DNA of 64,000 nucleotides from positions 2,170,001-2,234,000 of the forward strand of contig OZ245059.1 of NCBI GenBank assembly GCA_965224735.1, written 5' to 3'. The notes below the pieces were generated by a model, which was given only the letters and a program-made list of their open reading frames with translations, was not told the origin of the DNA and made no database searches. Positions 1 to 8,654 of this stretch are shown in pieces (the stretch's first letter is position 1; each line of letters begins with the position of its first letter). A program made the position numbers and the translations under genes. Source of the stretch: Robiginitomaculum_A sp036478535 (GTDB lineage: Bacteria; Pseudomonadota; Alphaproteobacteria; Caulobacterales; Maricaulaceae).

Positions 1-362
1 TCAGCCGTAATACCCACGGCCCGAAGTTCTTCAGCGATAAGGCGGAAATTTAGCCAAATAGCGCGGCGTGCATTTTCACAATTGGTATCACAAAGTTCAT
101 TAAATGTAGCCGCGCTTGGAAGTTTGCGCCAATGGGGCGGCTTTAGCCTTTGGACACGCCCGCCCTCTTGGTCAACAAAAATCAGAGTATTTCTGCCAAC
201 ACTCGCACGCAAATCTTCACATAATTTTCGGACTTGCTTTGGCGTTTCTATATTGCGTGCAAAAAGAATAAAAGCCCAAGGGTTTGCATCGCGGAAAAAC
301 GCTGCCTCTCCAGACGTTAATTGCGGACCGCTTAGGCCAAAGATGGCAGCACTAATCGTCAT
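1..362 (-). CDS. nagZ: beta-N-acetylhexosaminidase NagZ, N-terminal part (cut by window edge)
   Basis: Glycoside hydrolase family 3 enzyme that removes N-acetylglucosamine from anhydromuropeptides in cytoplasmic peptidoglycan recycling. The minus-strand frame opens with MTISAAIFGLSGPQLTSGEA at 362 and shows the GH3 features PWAFILFARNIETPKQV and FVDQEGGRVQRL, where the Asp-Gln-Glu-Gly-Gly stretch is the NagZ substrate-binding hallmark. About 120 residues are present; the catalytic half lies beyond position 1. It begins 12 bp after the stop of the SPOR gene, so the two are probably co-transcribed, an arrangement common in alphaproteobacteria. Identity comes from motif recognition. Confidence 0.9.
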   Translation of the reverse strand, partial: MTISAAIFGLSGPQLTSGEAAFFRDANPWAFILFARNIETPKQVRKLCEDLRASVGRNTLIFVDQEGGRVQRLKPPHWRKLPSAATFNELCDTNCENARRAIWLNFRLIAEELRAVGITA

Positions 363-374
363 ACTACTTCAAAC

Positions 375-1106
375 TCATTTTTTTGTAACAAGACAGTCTT
401 GTTTATTTGTTTTCAGTTGTGTGCAAAGGGATTTTGCCGCCATTTTATCCGCAAGGCCGCCAATACGAAGGCGATAATATATCCCCTTCTCGCCCCTGTT
501 AACACGCTTAATATCTGCGAAATAAGAGCCTCTAATGATTGCGCTATGTTTGATCTTTATTTTGCCCCATAAGGCCTGCGCATCAGCGTTTGAACGCAAA
601 GCAGCAATTTGAACCACATAATTCCCAGGTGTTCTGTGCGTCGTTACGGGTGTGCTAGGCGTAGGTTGTGCCATTGGTTGTGCCGTTGGTTTAACGTCTA
701 CTTTCGGCGCTTTAATCACAATATTTGCTTTTGGCTTAACGGGTTTAGGCTTTGGGAATTCTATGGGCTTTTCGCTCGTTGGTGCGACAGTAACTGCTTT
801 TTCATACACATTACCCGCTTGAACATCATAAATTTCAAGTTCCTGCTCGGGTTCAGCCGTAGTTACATGATTAGCAGGCGCTTCTTTGTAAGGTTCATTA
901 TCTGCCAGAATTCGCGGTGTTTGATCCTTGTCGCGAACTCCACCAGAAAACAAGCCCATAATAATCGCTGCCAAAAGTAGCAAAAACAAAAACCCACCTA
1001 CAAGCATCCACATGCCTCTATGTGAGGACTGCGCGCGTACATCAAACGGTTCTAAAGCTTCTGTTTCTCTATCTGGTAAATAAGCATCTTGAGGTTCGTT
1101 TTCCAT
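375..1106 (-). CDS. SPOR-domain inner-membrane protein
   Basis: A 243-residue type II membrane protein. It has a short cytoplasmic N-terminus, one membrane helix at about residues 31-53 (MWMLVGGFLFLLLLAAIIMG), a long Pro/Lys/Thr-rich periplasmic linker (about 60-160), and a C-terminal SPOR domain (about 160-243, starting GNYVVQIAALRSNADAQALW). SPOR domains bind glycan strands lacking stem peptides at the septum, so a role in cell division or envelope remodelling is likely, as for FtsN. It lies directly upstream of nagZ (12 bp) and downstream of dgt. FtsN itself cannot be claimed, since alphaproteobacteria carry several SPOR proteins. Confidence 0.85.
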   Translation of the reverse strand: MENEPQDAYLPDRETEALEPFDVRAQSSHRGMWMLVGGFLFLLLLAAIIMGLFSGGVRDKDQTPRILADNEPYKEAPANHVTTAEPEQELEIYDVQAGNVYEKAVTVAPTSEKPIEFPKPKPVKPKANIVIKAPKVDVKPTAQPMAQPTPSTPVTTHRTPGNYVVQIAALRSNADAQALWGKIKIKHSAIIRGSYFADIKRVNRGEKGIYYRLRIGGLADKMAAKSLCTQLKTNKQDCLVTKK

Positions 1107-1218
1107 AGTATTTCCTTACGATCAGGCACTTAGGCACGCCGAATCATATATAGACAGACTATAAAGGCGTACCAGCAAATTATACAGCTATTATGGCAAT
1201 CTCATGGTTAATAAGAGC

Positions 1219-2412
1219 TTACAAATATCTTGTTACCGAGAACAGTTTTCGATGCTCGTCAATAGCAAATTTATCGGTCATGCCAGCAATATAATCACAA
1301 ATCACCCGCGCTGTCTTGGCATTAGCCCTGCCATCCGTTTGGTTTTGTAATTCATCGGGCAAAAGATTTGGGTCTTGGATAAACAACTCAAACAGCTCTG
1401 TAACAACGCGCGCGGCTTGCCCCATCATTTGGTTGACCTTGTAATGGCGGTACATATTCGCAAGCAAAAATTCCCGCATAGGCGCTTCTTCTGCGCGCAT
1501 TTTATCAGAAAAAGCAATTACGGGTTCGGGTAATCCGCGAATTTCATCAACACTTTTGGGTTTGTGTTTCAAAAGACGCGCGCGGCTTTCCTTAAGAACG
1601 TCAGTAACCATATAACCAATGAGGTCTCTTACGGCCTCGTGAGCGAGACGGTTTTTCTCTAATTTTGGGTGTTTTGCGCGTACATTTTCAAACATACGTC
1701 CAACCAAAGGCACACCTGCTATATCATTGATAGAAAACAGGCCTGTTGTCAGGCCATCATCCATATCATGGTTGTTATAGGCAATATCATCCGCAAGCGC
1801 TGCCACTTGAGCTTCTGGCCCCGCAAATGTATTAAGTTCTAAATTTTTATAATTTTCAAGCGCTCGTAATGCCCACGGTAAATCGTTCTCTTTCGTGCCT
1901 TTTGTTATCAGTGGCCCATTATGTTTCGCAATACCTTCAAGGGTTTCCCATGTTAAGTTAAGACCATCAAAGCCAGCGTACCGTTGCTCTAGATTCTCAA
2001 CAATACGCAAAGTCTGAGCATTATGATCAAAGCCTCCGTAAGGTTTCATAACCGCTTGCAAGGCTTCCTCGCCGCTATGCCCAAAGGGCGGATGGCCTAA
2101 ATCATGGGCAAGAGCTAAGCACTCTGCTAAATCTTCATCTAGGCCCAGTACCCGCGCAATAGAGCGGGCTATTTGCGCGACCTCTAATGAATGGGTTAGG
2201 CGCGTGCGGTAATAATCCCCTCCATGGGCGACAAAAACCTGTGTTTTCCCCTTTAGGCGACGAAAAGCACTGGCGTGAATAATTCGGTCTTTATCGCGCT
2301 GAAACGCGGTTCGCTCGGAACGGCTCCCCTGATAGATTTTACGGCCTCGCGACGTATCAGGATCACTAGCATAAGGCGCACGGCCTAGTTTACAAGAATA
2401 CGTTACTTCCAC
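1219..2412 (-). CDS. dgt: deoxyguanosinetriphosphate triphosphohydrolase-like protein
   Basis: HD-superfamily dNTP triphosphohydrolase that releases triphosphate from dGTP or other dNTPs, in dNTP pool control. 397 residues. The conserved opening RIIHASAFRRLKGKTQVF is followed by the metal-binding HD signature: H74 in THSLEVAQIARSIAR and H103-D104 in LAHDLGHPPFGHSGE. A later DDIAYNNHDMDDGL segment completes the HD site. The frame starts with GTG at 2412, preceded by AAGGG at a suitable distance; no ATG lies at the conserved N-terminus. It is divergent from erpA across a short promoter region. In many alphaproteobacteria argS separates this gene from the SPOR gene; here only 112 bp lie between. 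Confidence 0.92.
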   Translation of the reverse strand: MEVTYSCKLGRAPYASDPDTSRGRKIYQGSRSERTAFQRDKDRIIHASAFRRLKGKTQVFVAHGGDYYRTRLTHSLEVAQIARSIARVLGLDEDLAECLALAHDLGHPPFGHSGEEALQAVMKPYGGFDHNAQTLRIVENLEQRYAGFDGLNLTWETLEGIAKHNGPLITKGTKENDLPWALRALENYKNLELNTFAGPEAQVAALADDIAYNNHDMDDGLTTGLFSINDIAGVPLVGRMFENVRAKHPKLEKNRLAHEAVRDLIGYMVTDVLKESRARLLKHKPKSVDEIRGLPEPVIAFSDKMRAEEAPMREFLLANMYRHYKVNQMMGQAARVVTELFELFIQDPNLLPDELQNQTDGRANAKTARVICDYIAGMTDKFAIDEHRKLFSVTRYL

Positions 2413-2422
2413 GAAATACCCT

Positions 2423-2450
2423 TTGAATTTGTGTTAACACAGCCTATATA
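2423..2450 (+). promoter_or_regulatory. Putative erpA promoter with a 12-bp palindrome in the spacer
   Basis: TTGAAT (2423-2428) and TATATA (2445-2450) are separated by 16 bp and could be the -35 and -10 elements for erpA. A perfect palindrome, TGTGTTAACACA (2430-2441), fills the spacer and would be well placed for an operator; it also lies 18 bp upstream of the dgt start codon. If the promoter is right, transcription starts near 2457, which rules out the GTG at 2454 as the erpA start. The regulator is unknown. Confidence 0.35.
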
Positions 2451-2501
2451 GACGTGAGAACACAAACAAAAGCAATAATTATGCCCAATACAAATATATC
2501 C

Positions 2502-2828
2502 ATGACAAATATAACCATGAGCGCTTCCGCTGCGAAACAGATCAATATCATTATGGAAAAGCAAGGCCAGGCCAAATATTTGCGCGTTGCGGTTAATGGC
2601 GGCGGCTGTTCTGGTTTCCAATATGAATTTGATTTTGCCGATGCGCCCAATGATGATGACCTTGTTCTTGAGCTTGACGGTGCCAAAATTGTCATCGACG
2701 AAATGTCGCAAGAATTTCTAAAAGATTCTGAAATTGATTATGTGCACGAGCTTATCGGCGCGGCGTTTAAAATCCATAACCCCAATGCCAAAGCGAATTG
2801 TGGGTGCGGCACGAGTTTCTCTATCTAA
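2502..2828 (+). CDS. erpA: iron-sulfur cluster insertion protein (ErpA/IscA, HesB family)
   Basis: A-type Fe-S carrier that receives a cluster from the scaffold and delivers it to apoproteins in the cytoplasm. From the ATG at 2502 it has 108 residues, the normal family length, with the three cluster-ligating cysteines C36 (GGGCSGFQ) and C100/C102 (NCGCGTSF). Starts at 2481 and 2517 are also in frame. The ATGs at 2502 and 2517 lie in two copies of a 15-bp tandem repeat (2490-2504 and 2505-2519, one mismatch), so the start codon seems to have been duplicated. No clear Shine-Dalgarno sequence decides between them. The stop overlaps that of tpiA on the other strand by 4 bp. ErpA versus IscA is not settled by sequence alone. 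Confidence 0.88.
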   Translation: MTNITMSASAAKQINIIMEKQGQAKYLRVAVNGGGCSGFQYEFDFADAPNDDDLVLELDGAKIVIDEMSQEFLKDSEIDYVHELIGAAFKIHNPNAKANCGCGTSFSI

Positions 2829-3562
2829 ACTGCACTATTCGCAATAGCCGCCAAGCTTGCCATTTCTAGCCCTGCTCCGCCAATGAGCACGCCATTAACA
2901 TCAGCAAGTGCCAAAATATGTTTGGCATTATCAGGCTTCACAGATCCACCATAAATAATTTGAATCTTTTTGGCTGTGCTTTGCCCAAACCGCGTTTCCA
3001 ATATGCCGCGAATATGGTCATGCATCATAGCTATATCCTCTAGGCTGGGAACATACCCAGTGCCGATTGCCCAGACAGGTTCATAAGCTATCACTAAATC
3101 AGTGCCCTTTGCACTTTTTGGAATAGAAGCTAAGAGCTGCGCCCCAACAACCTCTTCTGCTTCGCTGGTTTCACGCTGTTTTTTGCTCTCCCCAACGCAA
3201 ATAATAGGTATAAGACCTGCCGACAATGCAGCATTGGCCTTTGCCGCAACCAAGCTGTCACTCTCGCCATATATGGAACGCCGCTCTGAATGGCCGAGAA
3301 TTACAAAGCTGGCCCCCGCTTCTTTCAGCATAGCAGCACTCATTTCGCCCGTAAACGCACCCTGCTCTTGCTCGTGGCAATCTTGCGCGCCAATATAGAC
3401 ATTTGTGCCCTTCGTTTTCATCAAAGGAATCAAAAACGCTGACGGGCATATCAAGCTCTCAACCATGGAATTTCCCGAAAACAATTGATGAAACTCAGCA
3501 GGCTTATCGCACCAGCTTAACTTACTGTGCATTTTCCAATTCGCAGCTATCAATGTTTTCAT
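2825..3562 (-). CDS. tpiA: triosephosphate isomerase
   Basis: Interconverts dihydroxyacetone phosphate and glyceraldehyde 3-phosphate in glycolysis and gluconeogenesis. 245 residues. Catalytic residues are visible: Lys10 in AANWKMH, the histidine in VILGHSERR and the glutamate in VIAYEPVWAIGTGYVPS; the phosphate-binding IYGGSVKPDN and GVLIGGAGLE motifs follow. The frame is open 45 codons further upstream, but that stretch overlaps the start of ppiD and lacks family similarity, so the ATG at 3562 is chosen. It is divergent from ppiD (122 bp apart), a neighbourhood conserved in alphaproteobacteria. Confidence 0.96.
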   Translation of the reverse strand: MKTLIAANWKMHSKLSWCDKPAEFHQLFSGNSMVESLICPSAFLIPLMKTKGTNVYIGAQDCHEQEQGAFTGEMSAAMLKEAGASFVILGHSERRSIYGESDSLVAAKANAALSAGLIPIICVGESKKQRETSEAEEVVGAQLLASIPKSAKGTDLVIAYEPVWAIGTGYVPSLEDIAMMHDHIRGILETRFGQSTAKKIQIIYGGSVKPDNAKHILALADVNGVLIGGAGLEMASLAAIANSAV

Positions 3563-3684
3563 TTTTTTCTCGATTTCTTTGCAAATGACAGTATACTCGT
3601 CTTGTCTCACAATGGCTATATAGGTAAAGTTCTGCACTAAAAAGAACAAATAGCAAGATAGTACAAAAACACTGGAAAATCCAT

Positions 3685-5613
3685 ATGTCAAACTCACTCT
3701 TTGGAATTATCAAGAAAATACTCTTTACGGTTCTTATTGGATTGCTTTTGGCATCGCTTGCTGTCTGGGGTGTATCTGACGCTTTTACGCCCAGCAGTAA
3801 AAACGCGGCAGCTTTAGTTGGAAAAGAGCAAATAAAGCTACAAGATTTCTTCACGCTCTTTAACAAATCCCTTAGAGATAGAAACAAAGAAAACCCGAGC
3901 AATAGATGGACAACAAAGCAAGCCGTTACGTCTGGCCTCGATCGCCAAGTGATCAACCAAATGGTTACGCGTACTTTGATTGATTTAGATTCTGACAGTC
4001 TTGGCCTTGAAGTTAATCGGCGCGATGCGCGCCAATTTGTTGAGGACATTGGATCCTTTAACAATGAAATTACAGGCGAGCTTGACTTCCAAGTTTTATA
4101 CCAACGCCTTAGACAAATTGATTCAAACCTCAGTCCCAAAGAGTTTGAGCAGGAAATTCGGTACGAAATACGCCGTTCTCAATCATTGCAAAGCGCGATT
4201 GCAGGCGTTATAACCCCACGCGATTTTTCCAATCAACTTTTTCATTACGCGAGTGAGCAGCGTAAAGTTAAGCTTTTAGTGCTAACAAAAGATGCCATAG
4301 AAACACCTGCTGACCCTGGTGATGAAGTTTTAAAATTATTTATTACCGATAATTCTGCGCCTTATACTGCGCCAGAATACAGGCGCTTTACCCTGTTGCG
4401 CATGGAAATGAGCGATGTTCTTCCAGACATGGAAATAACGGACGAAGACATAAAAGAACAGTATGATTATAAAGTTGAAACCAAACAACTTGGCACATCT
4501 GAAACCCGTTCCCTCGTGCGTTTGGTCGCGCCGACAAAAAACGAAGCAGATAAAATTACGAGCGCGCTTAACGACGGCCAAGCTTTAAATGATGTTATTA
4601 AAAAAATGAACTTGGATACTCCAACCCGTTATAACAATATCCTTAAAGGCGCTACAACAGATCCTGTTACAAGTGAAATTGGTTTTTCTACTAAAGGTGG
4701 AGAAGCCAAAACTGTAAAGAGTAGTTTTGATACTTGGTATACTGTTTTTGTTACAGCTGTAACGCCTGCAATTGTGCCAAGCCTAATATCGCAACGCGAT
4801 AGTATTATCGAGGAACTTAAAAACGATGATGCTCAAGTCTTTCTAGGGGATGCTCTGTCCGCTATTCAAGACAACCTTGATGCTGGTTTCACATTGGAAG
4901 AAGCAGGAAAAGAAAATGGTGTATCTGTTGCCAGTTTCGATTATGTTTCTCGCCTTGGCGAGAATGAAGAGGGCATAAAATTAGCAGGTAACACGGATGT
5001 TGGTGGCATCAGCACGGACGATAAAATTCTACAAGAAATATTTACAAGCGATATTGACTTTGACGGCGACGTATTTGAAACTTCAAAGAAGGGTATAGCT
5101 GCCGTTCGCGTAGATAAAATCAAAGACAGCGTAGAAAGACCATTTGAGACTGTGCGCGAAAAAGTCCTCGCAGCATGGCGCCTTAAGCAAACCAATGAAG
5201 CTTTAGGCGAGCTTACGTCCGAACTGGGCGATAAAGCCATTGCAGGCGAGAGCTTAGAAAGTATCGCTGCTAGCCTTGGTAAAGGCGCTGAGGTCAAAAA
5301 AACGTTTATGATGCGCACTTTTAAAAATCCAGAACTTAGCGGGGCGCTTGCAGAGCGTCTTTTTGGTGCGCCTGTTGATCGTATCGTGCGCGGTATTGGT
5401 GCAAATGGGCTTAACCGTATTGTTGCCCAAGTGACCGAAATCGTTCCCACTGAAGATAAATTGATGGGCGAGATTTCAGATCAACTTAAAAAGCAAGCCA
5501 AACAGTCTTTAGAAAATGATATATACGCGGCCTATCAAGCGGCGCTTTTACAAGAGCACCCAGCAAAAATTTTAACGCAAAATATCCAAAAATCTTTAGG
5601 TATTGGCAATTAG
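3685..5613 (+). CDS. ppiD: PpiD-like membrane-anchored peptidyl-prolyl isomerase / chaperone
   Basis: A periplasmic folding factor with a SurA-like N-terminal chaperone domain and a parvulin-type domain, tethered to the inner membrane. 642 residues: a cytoplasmic start, one membrane segment at about 9-30 (KKILFTVLIGLLLASLAVWG), then a SurA_N-like helical region opening AAALVGKEQIKLQDF, and a divergent rotamase region at about 260-370. The last codon lies 2 bp before trpE, so the trp genes are probably read through from here. Its placement between tpiA and trpE is typical for alphaproteobacteria. The parvulin core is weak by eye, so isomerase activity is less certain than the chaperone role. 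Confidence 0.85.
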   Translation: MSNSLFGIIKKILFTVLIGLLLASLAVWGVSDAFTPSSKNAAALVGKEQIKLQDFFTLFNKSLRDRNKENPSNRWTTKQAVTSGLDRQVINQMVTRTLIDLDSDSLGLEVNRRDARQFVEDIGSFNNEITGELDFQVLYQRLRQIDSNLSPKEFEQEIRYEIRRSQSLQSAIAGVITPRDFSNQLFHYASEQRKVKLLVLTKDAIETPADPGDEVLKLFITDNSAPYTAPEYRRFTLLRMEMSDVLPDMEITDEDIKEQYDYKVETKQLGTSETRSLVRLVAPTKNEADKITSALNDGQALNDVIKKMNLDTPTRYNNILKGATTDPVTSEIGFSTKGGEAKTVKSSFDTWYTVFVTAVTPAIVPSLISQRDSIIEELKNDDAQVFLGDALSAIQDNLDAGFTLEEAGKENGVSVASFDYVSRLGENEEGIKLAGNTDVGGISTDDKILQEIFTSDIDFDGDVFETSKKGIAAVRVDKIKDSVERPFETVREKVLAAWRLKQTNEALGELTSELGDKAIAGESLESIAASLGKGAEVKKTFMMRTFKNPELSGALAERLFGAPVDRIVRGIGANGLNRIVAQVTEIVPTEDKLMGEISDQLKKQAKQSLENDIYAAYQAALLQEHPAKILTQNIQKSLGIGN

Positions 5614-5615
5614 TA

Positions 5616-7124
5616 ATGCAGCCAGCATTTAAGCCAACATATAATAAATTTTCCACGCTCTATCGTTCAAAAAAAACACAACTTTTTTGGACACGGCTGG
5701 TTAATGATCTCGACACCCCTGTATCTGCTTTTCTAAAGCTTGCAAAAGATGAACCCTATGCATTTTTGTTTGAATCTGTTCAAGGCGGTGAGCAGCGTGG
5801 ACGTTATTCTGTTTTAGGGTTTGCGCCTGATTTAATTTGGCGTGCTAATGGAGATGTGTGCGAGAGTGCAATCGGCGCAGAAGAAATAAAAGCCAACACC
5901 TATAGAACCCTGGGCGACAAACCGATTGAAAGCCTTAGGCAATTAATTTTGGACAGCAGTGTCGATATTCCAGAGGGAGTACCGCCAATGGCCGCAGGGC
6001 TGTTTGGTTATCTTGGTTATGATATGATACGGCAAGTCGAGCATTTACCCAATCAAAATCCTGATCCAATCGGAACGCCTGATGCTCTGATGACGCGGCC
6101 AACAATTATCGCTATTTTTGATCAAATTTCGCAAGAAATTATCATCACAACAACGGTTCGTTTCGATAAAAAAATGTCACCTAATCAAGCGTATGAAGCT
6201 GCTCAGTCACGCGTATTCAACACTTGCTTTAATTTGGAGCTTAGCGCAGCCAATTTTCGTAACAAATCAAACACAAAAACTCTCATCACGCAAACCAGCC
6301 TTACGCCGCAAACCACCTATTGTGCCTCTGTAAAGAAAGCCCAAAAATACATAAAAAATGGCGATATTTTTCAAGTTGTTTTGGGACACCGAATGGAAGC
6401 GCCCTTAAGCGCATCTCCCTTTGCGCTTTATCGTTCACTGCGTAGATTAAACCCGTCGCCATTTTTATACTATTTAAATTTTGAAGATCATGCAGTTGTT
6501 GGCTCTAGCCCAGAAATTCTGGTGCGCCTTCGTAATGATACGGTAACCATTCGCCCGATTGCAGGCACTCGCCCGCGCGGAGAAACGCCTGAGCGAGATA
6601 GAGAACTCGCAAATGAATTGCTAGCCGACGAGAAGGAAAATGCCGAGCACTTAATGCTCTTAGACCTCGGTCGCAACGATGTTGGACGCGTGGCAAAACC
6701 TGGCACTATCAAAGTAACCCAGCGCTCAATCATAGAGCGCTATAGTCATGTTATGCATATCGTTTCTAATGTCGAAGGCGAGATAAAACAAGATTTGGAT
6801 GCCTTGGACGCGCTCTTTGCTGGTTTTCCTGCGGGCACAGTATCAGGAGCGCCAAAAGTTCGGGCTATGGAAATTATTGACGAGCTTGAGACTGAAAAAC
6901 GTGGCATATATGCGGGTGCAGTTGGCTATATTTCTGCCAATGGCGATATGGACACGGCCATAGCCCTGCGAACAGCGGTAATCAAAAACGGCAAAATGCA
7001 TGTGCGCGCTGGCGCGGGGATTGTCATGGATAGCAAGCCAAAATCCGAATATGAAGAATGCCAAAACAAAGCGCGCGCTCTTTTTGCTGCAGCAGAGCAA
7101 GCCCCATATTTTGACGAGAACTAA
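5616..7124 (+). CDS. trpE: anthranilate synthase component I
   Basis: Converts chorismate plus ammonia (supplied by TrpG) to anthranilate, the first committed step of tryptophan synthesis. 502 residues. The N-terminal regulatory region includes LFESVQGGEQRGRYSVLGF. The chorismate-binding domain shows GDIFQVVLGHRM, the IRPIAGTRPRG motif, ELLADEKENAEHLMLLDLGRNDVGRV and FPAGTVSGAPKVRAMEIIDE, ending with RAGAGIVMDSKPKSEYEECQNKA. The start codon follows the ppiD stop by 2 bp, leaving no room for a leader-peptide attenuator; control must act upstream of ppiD or by feedback inhibition. Confidence 0.97.
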   Translation: MQPAFKPTYNKFSTLYRSKKTQLFWTRLVNDLDTPVSAFLKLAKDEPYAFLFESVQGGEQRGRYSVLGFAPDLIWRANGDVCESAIGAEEIKANTYRTLGDKPIESLRQLILDSSVDIPEGVPPMAAGLFGYLGYDMIRQVEHLPNQNPDPIGTPDALMTRPTIIAIFDQISQEIIITTTVRFDKKMSPNQAYEAAQSRVFNTCFNLELSAANFRNKSNTKTLITQTSLTPQTTYCASVKKAQKYIKNGDIFQVVLGHRMEAPLSASPFALYRSLRRLNPSPFLYYLNFEDHAVVGSSPEILVRLRNDTVTIRPIAGTRPRGETPERDRELANELLADEKENAEHLMLLDLGRNDVGRVAKPGTIKVTQRSIIERYSHVMHIVSNVEGEIKQDLDALDALFAGFPAGTVSGAPKVRAMEIIDELETEKRGIYAGAVGYISANGDMDTAIALRTAVIKNGKMHVRAGAGIVMDSKPKSEYEECQNKARALFAAAEQAPYFDEN

Positions 7125-7125
7125 G

Positions 7126-7701
7126 ATGTTACTTATCATCGATAACTATGACAGCTTCACTTATAATCTTGTGCACTATGCGCAAGAGCTAGGCGCGAAT
7201 ACCCATGTCATTCGTAATGATGATATGAGCGCTCAAGAAGCGCATAGCCTTGGCGCTGATGCCGTCATTTTGTCCCCTGGCCCCAAGACACCAAATGATG
7301 CGGGCATGTTAGTCGAATTTATAAAAACGTCATTAGACACTCTTCCAATTTTTGGCGTTTGTCTTGGTCTTCAAGCCATTGGCGAAGCCTTTGGCGGCAG
7401 TGTTATTAGGGCAGAAAAGATTATGCATGGCAAAGTTTCCCCTATTGACCATGACGGGAGCGGCGTCTTCAAAGGCCTCCCGAACCTGTTTAATGCCACC
7501 CGTTATCATAGTCTCGCGCTTGATAAGACCTGTGTTCCTGATGAACTCATAGTAAATGCGCGCACAAAAGACAGGGAAATTATGAGCGTTTATCATAAAA
7601 CCCGACCTATTCATGGCGTTCAATTTCACCCTGAATCAATCGCATCCGAATATGGCCACGAAATTATCGATAATTTCTTACAAATTGCAGGCTTGAAATG
7701 A
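7126..7701 (+). CDS. trpG: anthranilate synthase component II (glutamine amidotransferase)
   Basis: Class I glutamine amidotransferase that hydrolyses glutamine and passes ammonia to TrpE. 191 residues from the ATG at 7126, one base after the trpE stop. It opens MLLIIDNYDSFTYNLVHY, with the oxyanion-hole region LSPGPKTPNDAG, the nucleophilic cysteine in FGVCLGLQAIGEAFGG and the His/Glu pair in HGVQFHPESIASEYG. An upstream in-frame extension lies wholly inside trpE and is rejected. The gene overlaps trpD by 4 bp, consistent with translational coupling. Confidence 0.96.
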   Translation: MLLIIDNYDSFTYNLVHYAQELGANTHVIRNDDMSAQEAHSLGADAVILSPGPKTPNDAGMLVEFIKTSLDTLPIFGVCLGLQAIGEAFGGSVIRAEKIMHGKVSPIDHDGSGVFKGLPNLFNATRYHSLALDKTCVPDELIVNARTKDREIMSVYHKTRPIHGVQFHPESIASEYGHEIIDNFLQIAGLK

Positions 7702-8654
7702 ACTTCAAATCTATATTTGAAACAATGATTAGCGGCGCAATGCCCGATACGGAAATTACTGCCCAACTTTTAGCTTGGGAAGACAATGGCATAACCAGTG
7801 AACAGCTCTATACGGCTGCAGACATTCTGCGCGCACATATGAGCCTCGTTACAGCGCCAAAAGGCGCGATTGACATAGTCGGCACTGGCGGAGACGGGTT
7901 ATCAACTTATAATATTTCAACAGCATGCTGCTTTGTTGTTGCTGGTGCTGGTGCCTATGTTGCCAAGCACGGTAACCGTGCTGTGAGCAGCAAATCAGGT
8001 GCCTCTGATGTATTGAGTACGCTTGGCGTTAAGTTAGATATTACGCCAAACCAAGCCGAAATATGCATCAAAGAGGCTGGCATAGGTTTCTTGTTTGCAC
8101 CAAATCACCACAAAGCGATGGGCAATGTCGCAAAGGCCCGCGCAACGCTCGGCGTGCGTACAATTTTTAATCGCTTAGGCCCGCTTTGTAACCCAGCTAA
8201 GGTTTGGCATTTACTTGTGGGCGTTTATAGCGCCGAGCTTCGTGATATTTATGCGCAAGCCCTTATGAAACTCGGTACGAAGCACGCGCTCATTGTTCAC
8301 GGCAAAGACGGCATGGACGAGATAACTATCACAGCCCCCACTATGGTAAGCGAGATAAAAAATGGTACAATCACACAGTATGAAATAACACCCCAACAAT
8401 ACGGCCTCACACAAGCAAGCCTATCCGATATTGAAGGTGGTGATAGTGTGGAAAATGCAACAGCTCTATTAGCTGTTCTGTGCGATAACCCAAGCGCTTA
8501 TACGGATATCGTATTGCTTAATTCAGGCGCGGCCCTTTATGTATCAGGCAAAGTATCCTCTATAGAGGACGGAATTGAGCAAGCACGTACCGCTATTCAA
8601 ACAGGCGCGGCGCAAAATTGTTTGGAAAAACTAATCGAGATTTCCAATGCCTAA
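7698..8654 (+). CDS. trpD: anthranilate phosphoribosyltransferase
   Basis: Transfers the phosphoribosyl group of PRPP to anthranilate, second step of the tryptophan branch. 318 residues, slightly shorter than the usual 330-345. Motifs: the PRPP-binding VGTGGDGLSTYNIS (family GTGGD), KHGNRAVSSKSGASDVL, and FAPNHHKAMGNVAKARATLGVRTIFNRLGPLCNPA. The start ATG overlaps the trpG stop by 4 bp, and the end overlaps trpC by 8 bp. Confidence 0.96.
   Translation: MNFKSIFETMISGAMPDTEITAQLLAWEDNGITSEQLYTAADILRAHMSLVTAPKGAIDIVGTGGDGLSTYNISTACCFVVAGAGAYVAKHGNRAVSSKSGASDVLSTLGVKLDITPNQAEICIKEAGIGFLFAPNHHKAMGNVAKARATLGVRTIFNRLGPLCNPAKVWHLLVGVYSAELRDIYAQALMKLGTKHALIVHGKDGMDEITITAPTMVSEIKNGTITQYEITPQQYGLTQASLSDIEGGDSVENATALLAVLCDNPSAYTDIVLLNSGAALYVSGKVSSIEDGIEQARTAIQTGAAQNCLEKLIEISNA

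Noticed and set aside
82..477. 131-codon plus-strand frame
   Set aside because: It is a shadow of nagZ and the SPOR gene on the opposite strand, which have clear family motifs.
2454..2501. erpA starting at the GTG at 2454
   Set aside because: It coincides with the predicted transcription start and would add 16 residues not seen in the family.
5500..5700. Tryptophan attenuator ahead of trpE
   Set aside because: trpE begins 2 bp after ppiD, and no leader peptide with tandem Trp codons or alternative hairpins is present.
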